A stretch of DNA of 11,998 nucleotides from Chlorobium sp. (GCA_028277485.1 JANQGE010000102.1:1-11998); one strand, 5' to 3'; positions 6,233-11,861 are shown, counted from the first letter of the stretch. Notes: generated by a model not told the origin, from the sequence alone. Numbers and translations are program-made.

Positions 6233-7230
6233 AACTTGAAGCCTTTAATTGCCAAAGCACACACGAGCATTCCCGCAACCAGAAAGTTCTGGGCGATTGC
6301 GTTATAGCGGACATCCATGGTTTTCGGTGATCTAACAAGACCAAACTGCAGAAGAATCTGCGGAATGATCAGGAGCACAACAATCAGGGCATACATGTTC
6401 TGGCCCAGCATGAGCATATAGGCTGCAGCCATGAGTTGACCAAAGTCGATCAGAACCGCGGCAATGATGGCTGCATTTGTTTCGCCGAACACCACGGGAA
6501 GTGTTCTAACGCCGATCTGCCGGTCTCCTTCAACCGATTTGAAGTCGTTGATAGTCATGGTTCCGGTGCTCGAGACGGTGAAAAAAAACACAACAATCAG
6601 GGAAGGGGACAGGGATTGCAGGGTGAATTCAGGATTGTAGGCTATTTCCCCGGCAATCCACGGAATAACCAGATAAGAGACGGCAACAATAACATTGCCC
6701 GCCCACAATCTTTTTTTGAGCTTTATCGGGTTGGCGCTGTAGAGATGCGCGTTGATGATGCCGACAATCACATAGAGAGCGATAAACGGGTGTATCAGGT
6801 AGCCGACAACGATAGAAAGCAGTGACCATACAGCTATGAGAATGGTGGCGTTTCTGAGTGATATTTCGCCGCCGGGGATCGGCCGCCACGGCTCATTGAT
6901 TTTGTCGAGATCGCGGTCGAAATAATCATTGAGCATCTGACAGGTGCCACTGGCAAGAGGGCCGGTAAGCAGAATGCCGAGCAGGAACTTTGTCCCGGTA
7001 AAGTCAGTCCAGCCGAAGGAGCCACTGGCTACGGCTCCGCAGAGAAAGCTCCACATAACGGGTATCCAGGTGACAGGCTTCAGGAACCGGATAAGGAGGA
7101 CGATATTCGAGAGGTGTTTTGCCGGTGCCTGTCCTGGAGTAATCAATTTTCGGGCGTTTAGGGGCGACTCATGCTGTTGGCCGCATTCCCGCCGATCTGT
7201 GGAATTCTTTTTCGGGAAAAAATCACTCAC
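6229..7230 (-). CDS. bchG: Bacteriochlorophyll/chlorophyll synthase (UbiA-type prenyltransferase)
   Basis: This integral membrane enzyme esterifies (bacterio)chlorophyllide a with a phytyl or geranylgeranyl diphosphate tail. It is a UbiA-superfamily protein of about 333 residues with 8-9 membrane segments. The two Asp-rich prenyl-diphosphate sites are present: NDYFDRDLD (101-109) and NDFKSVEGD (228-236). FLKPVTWIPVMWSF near 49-62 and the second motif region are typical of ChlG/BchG rather than of the BchK type that makes bacteriochlorophyll c, though BchK is not fully excluded. The frame stays open to an ATG at 7386. That extension contains dispersed repeat sequence and no conserved protein features, so I chose the GTG at 7230 (MSDFFPKK). 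It has no well-spaced ribosome site, so the start is uncertain. It leads a tight operon with the YjbQ-like and glycosyltransferase genes. Confidence 0.93.
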   Translation of the reverse strand: MSDFFPKKNSTDRRECGQQHESPLNARKLITPGQAPAKHLSNIVLLIRFLKPVTWIPVMWSFLCGAVASGSFGWTDFTGTKFLLGILLTGPLASGTCQMLNDYFDRDLDKINEPWRPIPGGEISLRNATILIAVWSLLSIVVGYLIHPFIALYVIVGIINAHLYSANPIKLKKRLWAGNVIVAVSYLVIPWIAGEIAYNPEFTLQSLSPSLIVVFFFTVSSTGTMTINDFKSVEGDRQIGVRTLPVVFGETNAAIIAAVLIDFGQLMAAAYMLMLGQNMYALIVVLLIIPQILLQFGLVRSPKTMDVRYNAIAQNFLVAGMLVCALAIKGFKL

Positions 7231-7274
7231 CCCTGTTACTTTGTGATTTTGTAGACAATAAAGCTGAAAGAATC

Positions 7275-7358
7275 GTGACGAGTAACCAAGAAAAATGGGT
7301 TGGCAGCCTTTTATTTGTCGATGTTTTCCGGAACAATGTGAAATGCTCAATTTAGGAA
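7275..7358. repeat. Repeat fragments upstream of bchG
   Basis: Two heptads, GTGACGA and GTAACCA (7275-7288), are identical or nearly so to units in the blocks at 7495 and 7713. GCTCAATTTAGGAA (7345-7358) is the exact reverse complement of TTCCTAAATTGAGC at 11889-11902. Both lie inside the open N-terminal extension of bchG, arguing that this stretch is not coding. Confidence 0.55.
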
Positions 7359-7450
7359 CACGTAAAGCTAAAGAACGCAACTGCATATCACAAATTCCAT
7401 ATGTGTTTTGTGTTAAGAAATGGTTCTTCTAAATAGACGTGTCCTAATGA

Positions 7451-7528
7451 GTGACGGGGGAACCAGTTGGCAGTCTCCAGTTGGCAAAGGAGTAGTGACG
7501 AGTAACAAGTGACCGGTTGGGGAAAAGT
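7451..7528 (+). repeat. Heptad-phased repeat block 1
   Basis: Most of the block parses into 7-base units beginning GT: GTTGGCA, GTCTCCA, GTTGGCA, then one 8-base AAGGAGTA, then GTGACGA, GTAACAA, GTGACCG and GTTGGGG. Positions 7466-7528 recur at 7684-7746 with two mismatches. It lies between bchG and the ferredoxin gene, where no gene is seen. Confidence 0.75.
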
Positions 7529-7531
7529 GGC

Positions 7532-7564
7532 ATTGCTATTGAGCCATCAAGCTATCATAGCAAT
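7532..7564. repeat. Inverted repeat ATTGCTAT/ATAGCAAT
   Basis: A perfect 8-bp inverted repeat (7532-7539 and 7557-7564) encloses 17 bases, just after heptad block 1. It is not followed by a T-run on either strand, so it is not an obvious terminator. Confidence 0.4.
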
Positions 7565-7567
7565 ACT

Positions 7568-7654
7568 CTTCGATTCCCGATTCTGATGCCGACGGCGAAT
7601 TCCGTTTTTCTCTCTTTCGGAGATCGGGGTCGGTATCGGGTTTCGGGATCGAAA
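7568..7654. repeat. Imperfect long inverted repeat between heptad blocks
   Basis: TTCGATTCCCGATTCTGATG at 7568 onward is roughly complementary to the stretch ending near 7654 (GTCGGTATCGGG, TTTCGGGATCGAA). The match is imperfect with gaps. It fills the spacer between the two duplicated heptad blocks. Confidence 0.35.
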
Positions 7655-7659
7655 AAGCA

Positions 7660-7746
7660 GTGACAAGTGACGAGGGGAAATCAGTCGGCAGTCTCCAGTT
7701 GGCAAAGGAGTAGTGACGAGTAACAAGTGACCAGTTGGGGAAAAGT
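7660..7746 (+). repeat. Heptad-phased repeat block 2 (copy of block 1)
   Basis: Units GTGACAA, GTGACGA and GGGGAAA lead into GTCGGCA, GTCTCCA, GTTGGCA, AAGGAGTA, GTGACGA, GTAACAA, GTGACCA and GTTGGGG. The part 7684-7746 duplicates 7466-7528 with only two substitutions and the same single 8-base unit, showing a recent copying event. Confidence 0.75.
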
Positions 7747-7830
7747 CTCGGCGGATGATTCCCGGCCGGCAGGAGGAACTGCGATAGTGTCGGAGTTGTT
7801 TCGGGTCGAATAAAACGACGGGCTGAGGAA

Positions 7831-7859
7831 AAGAAAAAACGGCCGGTAGGTTCCAGCCG
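7831..7859 (-). terminator. Intrinsic terminator of the proximal ferredoxin gene
   Basis: Read on the minus strand, CGGCTGG pairs with CCGGCCG (one G-T wobble) around a 6-base loop AACCTA, followed by TTTTTTCTT. It sits about 30 bases after the ferredoxin stop codon. This is a strong canonical terminator. Confidence 0.85.
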
Positions 7860-7889
7860 CTTTTGTTTATGAGCAAAACGCATAAAAAA

Positions 7890-8075
7890 CTAGCCTTGGA
7901 CGATACACTCCGCCGGGCAAACTGCTACGCAAGACTGCTCGTCAAGATCTTCACACTCGTTACAGGCGTTGGGATCAATAATATAAATATCGTCACCGGC
8001 TGAAATTGCGCCAACCGGGCATTCCGGCTCGCATGCTGCACAATAGGTGCATTCTTCGGTAATGTATAGTGCCAT
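7890..8075 (-). CDS. 2[4Fe-4S] ferredoxin, Chlorobium type I
   Basis: This 61-residue low-potential electron carrier is expected to accept electrons from the type I reaction centre and feed NAD(P)H and reductive TCA cycle reactions. The first cluster motif is C9-x2-C12-x2-C15-x3-C19-P. The second is spaced C38-x2-C41-x7-C49-x3-C53-P, the wide spacing typical of Chlorobium ferredoxins; Cys57 is an additional cysteine. The sequence resembles the green sulfur FdI group (start MALYITEECTYC, end AECIVQG). A good Shine-Dalgarno (AGAGGA, about six bases before ATG) supports the start. Repeat copy E ends about 31 bp upstream, so promoter elements probably lie within or before that repeat. An intrinsic terminator follows. 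Confidence 0.96.
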   Translation of the reverse strand: MALYITEECTYCAACEPECPVGAISAGDDIYIIDPNACNECEDLDEQSCVAVCPAECIVQG

Positions 8076-8106
8076 ACTATTTCCTCTCTTAAGAGTTACA
8101 AGATAA

Positions 8107-8223
8107 GGGTACCTCTAAAAACTTATTGCGCGCCCAAATTGCTGCGTTGGCCGGATAGGAGAGGGTTTCTCCGCTCCGTCCGCCTTACATTTTGCTCGCT
8201 CATGACACTTTTTAGAGGTGCTC
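8107..8223 (-). repeat. MITE-like dispersed repeat, copy E (variant core)
   Basis: This 117-bp element has ends GGGTACCTCTAAAAA (8107-8121) and TTTTTAGAGGTGCTC (8209-8223), complementary at 13 of 15 positions. Family blocks CAAATTGCTGCGTTGG, CTCCGTCCGCCTTAC and CGCTCATGAC are present. The core hairpin is GGAGA (8158-8162)/TCTCC (8168-8172) with a 5-base loop, replacing TGTAC/GTACA. ATAA occurs directly outside both ends (8103-8106 and 8224-8227), a possible but weak target duplication. It separates the two ferredoxin genes. Confidence 0.82.
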
Positions 8224-8418
8224 ATAAATAAAAAACGTAAAGAACTCTATTGATAAAACAGGAGAAATATAAAACTTTTTTTTTCCGGACAAAACCCGTT
8301 GTTTTTTTCAGTTCAGGGTACCTGGCTTTTTAAAAAATCTGCCGTTAAATGTTTTTTAGTTATATGGTTATACAGTTCTTGTGTTATATGGAAGATGTAT
8401 ATAAATCAATCGATTGTT
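8224..8418. other. AT-rich intergenic region upstream of the proximal ferredoxin gene
   Basis: No gene is seen. The stretch is AT-rich with a run of nine T. On the minus strand TTGTCC is followed 15 bases later by TATATT, a poor but possible promoter for the proximal ferredoxin gene. GTTATATGG occurs twice (near 8358 and 8384). GGGTACCT (8316-8323) matches the tip of copy E, perhaps a remnant end. Confidence 0.35.
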
Positions 8419-8442
8419 AAAACGTCCCGACATTGCCGGGAC
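8419..8442 (-). terminator. Intrinsic terminator of the distal ferredoxin gene
   Basis: Read on the minus strand, GTCCCG pairs perfectly with CGGGAC around a 7-base loop, followed by GTTTTAAC. It lies about 22 bases after the ferredoxin stop codon and should insulate the two ferredoxin genes from each other. Confidence 0.75.
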
Positions 8443-8464
8443 AAGGTGAAACAGCCAACTCGGT

Positions 8465-8653
8465 TTATACTTTTATGATGCAATCAACCGGACAAACGGC
8501 TACGCAGGCGGGTTCATCGTAGTAACCTTCACAATCGGTACAGATGCTTTCATCGATGATATAAATGTCATCGCCGGCTGTAATTGCAGTGACCGGACAT
8601 TCCGGTTCGCATGCGGCGCAATAAGTGCATTCTTCGGTAACTCGGTGTGCCAT
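8465..8653 (-). CDS. 2[4Fe-4S] ferredoxin, Chlorobium type II
   Basis: This 62-residue soluble electron carrier is paralogous to the neighbouring ferredoxin. The first cluster is C9-x2-C12-x2-C15-x3-C19-P; the second is C38-x2-C41-x8-C50-x3-C54-P, one residue wider than in the neighbour; Cys58 is extra. MAHRVTEECTYC and the DCIIKV end match the FdII group of green sulfur bacteria. The frame is open to an ATG at 8713, but that start lies at the border of repeat copy G and would add 20 residues unlike any ferredoxin, so I use 8653. No strong Shine-Dalgarno is seen. The upstream region is occupied by repeats G and F. Confidence 0.95.
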   Translation of the reverse strand: MAHRVTEECTYCAACEPECPVTAITAGDDIYIIDESICTDCEGYYDEPACVAVCPVDCIIKV

Positions 8654-8711
8654 GAGTATGTGTTTTTTTGATGTGGACAAAGCTCGACTTTCTGCAGTAA
8701 ACAAAGGGCTC

Positions 8712-8776
8712 ATCTATTTATTCCGCGATTCAATTGCAAGAAGAAAGGTGAACCGCTCATGATAATAAAGGATGCC
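8712..8776 (-). repeat. MITE-like dispersed repeat, copy G (core deleted)
   Basis: CTATTTATTCCGCGATTCAATTG (8714-8736) matches one arm of the element, and CGCTCATGATAATAAAGGATGCC (8752-8774) matches the other. The whole hairpin core is missing and replaced by about 15 unrelated bases. Its distal end shares GGATGCC with the start of copy F. Confidence 0.65.
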
Positions 8777-8911
8777 TCTATAAATTGTCGTGAGCGACAT
8801 GAGTATGAGGCGAACGGAGCACAGAAACCGGAGTGTACATGTAGTACATGGGGATTTCGAGCACCGTTCAACGAAGTAATCATGGTGCGCAACAAATTAA
8901 TAGAGGTACCC
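8770..8911 (+). repeat. MITE-like dispersed repeat, copy F (full length)
   Basis: This 142-bp copy runs from GGATGCCTCTATAAATTG (8770-8787) to the near-complement CAAATTAATAGAGGTACCC. It contains GTCGTGAGCGACATGAG, AGGCGAACGGAGCAC, the TGTAC/GTACA hairpin with loop ATGTA (8834-8848), GATTTCGAGCACCG and TTCAACGAAGTAAT. The right end faces the 3' end of phoH. Confidence 0.87.
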
Positions 8912-8976
8912 CGAATGCGGTATACTGCTTAAAGTTAAACAGTAAAATGCACGAGAGAGTTCCGGTGGAGAAACCG

Positions 8977-9009
8977 AACAGCCGGCTGGCCATCAGGCTT
9001 TTGGCTGTT
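8977..9009 (-). terminator. Possible terminator or stem-loop after phoH
   Basis: AACAGCC (8977-8983) and GGCTGTT (9003-9009) form a perfect 7-bp stem 12 bases beyond the phoH stop, around a 19-base loop that can itself fold. The following bases on the minus strand are CGGTTTCTCC, not a real T-run, so termination is uncertain. Confidence 0.35.
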
Positions 9010-9020
9010 ACGCGGCTGAC

Positions 9021-9983
9021 TTATTGCTCTTTTTCGTCTTTTTCATACGCACTGATAATGTCCCGAACAAGCCTGTGTCGAACCACGTCTGTTTTGTCCA
9101 GAAACACAAAGCCTATGCCGGAAATGCCTTGAAGAATATTTCTGGCGTTCAAGAGGCCCGACTCGATTTCACGGGGCAGATCTACCTGGGTTACATCACC
9201 CGTTATGATTGCCCTGGAATTGATGCCGAGTCTTGTCAGACACATTTTCATCTGTTTGTTCGATGCATTCTGCGCTTCATCAAGTATAATAAATGAATTG
9301 TTGAGGGTACGACCTCTCATGTAGGCCAGCGGTACGATTTCGATAATCCTCTGTTCCGTAAGTGCTTTAAGCTTTTCCGCTGTAAGCATGTCCTGAAGAG
9401 CGTCGTAAAGGGGTCTGAGGTATGGATCTATTTTCTGTGCAAGGTCACCCGGTAAGAAGCCCAAACTTTCGCCGGCTTCCACAGCGGGCCGGGCAAGAAC
9501 TATTCTCTTGACTTTTTTTGCTTTCCAGGCTGCAACGGCTATCGCTACAGCGGTATATGTTTTCCCGGTTCCTGCCGGTCCGATGGCAAAAACTATGTCG
9601 TTACGCTTTGCTTCAGACACCATTTTTCTCTGCCCGTTTGTTTTTGCCTTGACAACGTAATCCTTCGTGGCTACAATTGCATTGCTATCCGCGGCAGGAG
9701 CGGGCTCTCTCGATGGCGGCGGAGTAAACGCAAGGTTGAGCAGCGCGTTGAGGTCGTTTTCCTGAATCTCGCCATGCTGATCTGCAAGAAACCTCATTTC
9801 GCTGAAAATCTGCTCGAGCAGTTTTATCTCGCTTTCTTCGCCTTTGATCGATACGGTATTTCCTCTTGCGGTGATCTGCGTTTCCGGGAATTCCTGTCGG
9901 ATTTTTTTCAACCAGGCATCATGAGGGCCGAAAACGACAACAGGTTCTATACTTTCAAATTCTATAGACTTTTCTTTCAGCAA
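9021..9983 (-). CDS. PhoH-like ATPase
   Basis: This cytoplasmic P-loop ATPase of the PhoH family has its usual length of 320 residues. An N-terminal domain (about 10-70) resembles the small KH-like segment before the ATPase. A Pro/Ala-rich linker (88-100) follows. The ATPase carries Walker A GPAGTGKT (135-142), ARPAVEAGESLGFLPGD (164-180), Walker B FIILDEAQN (231-239) and TGDVTQVDLP (261-270). The role is probably in RNA metabolism or stress; it is often linked to YbeY and KH proteins, which are not in this window. No ATG is available before residue 63, so the start is probably TTG at 9983, 23 bases after the hldD stop, without a clear Shine-Dalgarno. It is likely cotranscribed with hldD. Confidence 0.93.
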   Translation of the reverse strand: MLKEKSIEFESIEPVVVFGPHDAWLKKIRQEFPETQITARGNTVSIKGEESEIKLLEQIFSEMRFLADQHGEIQENDLNALLNLAFTPPPSREPAPAADSNAIVATKDYVVKAKTNGQRKMVSEAKRNDIVFAIGPAGTGKTYTAVAIAVAAWKAKKVKRIVLARPAVEAGESLGFLPGDLAQKIDPYLRPLYDALQDMLTAEKLKALTEQRIIEIVPLAYMRGRTLNNSFIILDEAQNASNKQMKMCLTRLGINSRAIITGDVTQVDLPREIESGLLNARNILQGISGIGFVFLDKTDVVRHRLVRDIISAYEKDEKEQ

Positions 9984-10006
9984 ACGGTTGCGTGTTAGGT
10001 TTGGAG

Positions 10007-10996
10007 TTACAGGGTTTCGTTATCAAAATAAGGTGTTTCGCTCTCAAGGTAGTTGTTTACATAATCTTTTACACCGTTTTCAAGAGAGGTCATCGGCGGG
10101 ATGTAGCCGTAAGCCCTCAGTTTGTTAACTTCTGCCTGGGTGAAATACTGATATTTGTCGTGAAGAGTTTCCGGCATCGGTATGTAACGGATGGAAGGTG
10201 CAAGACCAAGTGCGGAAAAGGTTGCTTGAACAAGGTCATTGAAACTCCTTGCCTGTCCCGTTCCGACGTTGAAAATTCCGTTTACCGATCGATCTTCAAG
10301 CAGCCACAGCATAATGGCGGTGCAATCTTTTACATAAATAAAATCGCGCATCTGCTCTCCGTTACGGTAATCGCTCCGGTGAGATTCAAAAAGCTGAACA
10401 CTCCCGCTTTGCTTTATCTGATGGAACGCCTTGAAGACAACACTGCTCATCTCGCCTTTATGGTATTCATTCGGACCAAATACATTAAAGAATTTCAATC
10501 CGGCCGATTTTTTCAGGATTTCCTTTTTAAAAGCCCAAAGATCGAACAACTGCTTGGAGTAGGCGTACATGTTGAGAGGTCTGAGCTGCTTCAGATTTTC
10601 CTCTTCATCATTGTAGCCGACGGTGCCGCTTCCATAAGTTGCCGCACTTGAGGCGTAAATGAAACGGACGTTCCGGCGAGCACAGAACAGGGCGAGCTCT
10701 TGTGAATAGCAGTAGTTATTTTCCATCAGCAGAGAGGCGTCAGTTTCCGTCGTGGTGCTGATTGCTCCCATATGAATGACAGCACTTATTTCAGGAAACT
10801 GATTACTGTTCAGCCGGGAGAGAAAATCTTTTTTGTGGATGAAGTCGCTGAAAGAGAGGCCTGAAAGGTTTTTCCATTTTCCGGTTTCCGTAGAGCCAAG
10901 GTCATCGACAATAATGACATCTTCCATGCCACACCTGTTGAGTTCCCAAAGCATCGCACTGCCTATAAATCCAGCTCCTCCGGTGATAACTATCAT
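10007..10996 (-). CDS. hldD: ADP-L-glycero-D-manno-heptose 6-epimerase
   Basis: This cytoplasmic enzyme of the extended short-chain dehydrogenase family makes the ADP-heptose used in the lipopolysaccharide inner core. At 329 residues it fits HldD/RfaD. The cofactor loop TGGAGFIGS is at 5-13, followed by VDDLG (30-34). The catalytic area shows ASSAATYG (115-122) and the Tyr-x3-Lys motif in YAYSK (Tyr144, Lys148). The HldD-specific stretch NVFGPNEYHKGEMSSVVFKAF (171-191) and DFIYVKD (218-224) separate it from general UDP-glucose epimerases. It is followed closely by phoH. No other heptose gene is in the window. The Shine-Dalgarno is poor. Confidence 0.95.
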   Translation of the reverse strand: MIVITGGAGFIGSAMLWELNRCGMEDVIIVDDLGSTETGKWKNLSGLSFSDFIHKKDFLSRLNSNQFPEISAVIHMGAISTTTETDASLLMENNYCYSQELALFCARRNVRFIYASSAATYGSGTVGYNDEEENLKQLRPLNMYAYSKQLFDLWAFKKEILKKSAGLKFFNVFGPNEYHKGEMSSVVFKAFHQIKQSGSVQLFESHRSDYRNGEQMRDFIYVKDCTAIMLWLLEDRSVNGIFNVGTGQARSFNDLVQATFSALGLAPSIRYIPMPETLHDKYQYFTQAEVNKLRAYGYIPPMTSLENGVKDYVNNYLESETPYFDNETL

Positions 10997-11078
10997 CTAA
11001 TCATTGCTAATGGACGCCGTTGTTTTTTCAAGCAGCCCTGTGTTTAAGTTTTTGTTTTTTGAAAATATAAGGCGGGTA

Positions 11079-11116
11079 TTCATAAAACAAAAGGCCGCTT
11101 CAATGAAACGGCCTTT
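11079..11116 (-). terminator. Intrinsic terminator of the sigma-like gene
   Basis: Read on the minus strand, AAAGGCCG pairs with CGGCCTTT (stem 11090-11097/11109-11116) around an 11-base loop that can add a TTC/GAA helix. It is followed by TTGTTTTATG. It lies 15 bases beyond the stop codon and separates the gene from hldD. Confidence 0.82.
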
Positions 11117-11131
11117 GCGTGGAGTGGCGCA

Positions 11132-11554
11132 TCAGGCTGATGCCTTAAGCAAGCGGTCTTTAACAAGGAATTTGCGTCCCCAGAATAACCACAGCCTTAT
11201 TGTTTCAACAGGTCTGTCCATGACTTCGGAAATTTGTTTGTGCTTTAGGCCCGAGATTTCCGAGAGCAGCACCGAAAGCTTCACATCGGCAGCTCTTTCC
11301 TTGATATTCCGCAAAACAGACCTTGCTGTTCCGTTTTCTTTTTCCGTCATGCCGAATTCCGTCTCCTGGCCGTAACTATCTACATAACATTCTCTGAATA
11401 TCTTCAAAAGATCGGTTTCAGGAATATCGACATCGGCATTTAAATATACTCTGTTTACAAGCTCGCTTGAAGCTTTTTCATTTCCTGTCATCCAGTAGGC
11501 CAGACTGTATATATCGTCGAGTATATCAAAGGGTGTTTTTTTTATCCTGATCAT
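11132..11554 (-). CDS. Small sigma-70-like (ECF-type) protein, possibly degenerate
   Basis: This 140-residue cytoplasmic protein has the outline of an ECF sigma factor but is shorter than usual. Residues 12-40 (DDIYSLAYWMTGNEKASSELVNRVYLNA) resemble region 2.1-2.2, the core-polymerase-binding helices. Residues 92-136 (KLSVLLSEISGLKHKQISEVMDRPVETIRLWLFWGRKFLVKDRL) resemble region 4, with a helix-turn-helix whose recognition helix is near 114-128. The acidic, DNA-melting region 2.3-2.4 seems reduced or absent. It could therefore be an atypical sigma factor, a polymerase-binding regulator, or a decaying gene. A perfect AAGGAGG five bases before the ATG argues it is well translated. It is monocistronic with its own terminator; no anti-sigma gene is adjacent. 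Confidence 0.82.
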   Translation of the reverse strand: MIRIKKTPFDILDDIYSLAYWMTGNEKASSELVNRVYLNADVDIPETDLLKIFRECYVDSYGQETEFGMTEKENGTARSVLRNIKERAADVKLSVLLSEISGLKHKQISEVMDRPVETIRLWLFWGRKFLVKDRLLKASA

Positions 11555-11620
11555 ATTTGCCTCCTTAAATAGGATTATTTTTATCCTGTTTTAAGTTATG
11601 AAAAAAAAACGATAAGTCAA

Positions 11621-11649
11621 CCTTTTTTGCGTCGATTTTGCAAAAAAGG
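11621..11649. promoter_or_regulatory. Perfect inverted repeat upstream of the sigma-like gene, with TTGACT next to it
   Basis: CCTTTTTTGC (11621-11630) and GCAAAAAAGG (11640-11649) form a perfect 10-bp inverted repeat with a 9-base spacer. On the minus strand TTGACT (11620-11615) follows directly and could be a -35 box, but no good -10 is found 16-18 bases on. The position about 67 bp before the gene fits an operator. Confidence 0.35.
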
Positions 11650-11668
11650 GATGTTCGCAAGCATGAGG

Positions 11669-11720
11669 CGGGACAAAAAAGAGTATTTTAATCTAAGCTG
11701 AGCATTTGTACATTGTCCCG
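11669..11720. repeat. Inverted repeat CGGGACAA/TTGTCCCG
   Basis: Perfect 8-bp arms (11669-11676 and 11713-11720) enclose 36 AT-rich bases. It lies in the 444-base gene-free stretch upstream of the sigma-like gene, where no convincing ORF is present. Confidence 0.4.
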
Positions 11721-11841
11721 GAAAATAGTGGCAAGAATCGGCATGCATCTGGCAAAAGAATAATCGGAAATCGGAGCCAATATCCACCAGTTCCATGACT
11801 TTGTATTTGTAACAAATTGCCTGCCGACAACTTGCTTTTTC

Positions 11842-11855
11842 TGGTCACTTGTCAC
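11842..11855 (-). repeat. Heptad repeat remnant
   Basis: Two units, TGGTCAC and TTGTCAC, are the reverse complements of GTGACCA and GTGACAA from heptad block 2, here on the opposite strand. Confidence 0.45.
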
Positions 11856-11861
11856 GCTTGA

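Noticed and set aside
7231..7386. N-terminal extension of bchG to the ATG at 7386
   Set aside because: It contains heptad units and a 14-mer shared with a repeat at 11889, is rich in Cys, Ser and Arg without BchG-like features, and would make the enzyme about 50 residues too long. I cannot exclude it fully.
7451..7746. CRISPR array
   Set aside because: Only two copies of a 63-bp repeat, with a 155-bp spacer and internal 7-base periodicity; no cas genes.
7536..7883. Two overlapping minus-strand ORFs of 115 and 109 codons
   Set aside because: They run through the heptad repeats, the inverted repeats and the ferredoxin terminator; the products have repeat-derived, low-complexity composition and no recognisable family.
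8654..8713. 20-residue N-terminal extension of the distal ferredoxin
   Set aside because: It starts at the border of repeat copy G and is unlike ferredoxin N-termini, which begin at MAHR.
9992..10651. 219-codon ORF on the plus strand
   Set aside because: It is the shadow of hldD, whose motifs are unmistakable on the other strand.
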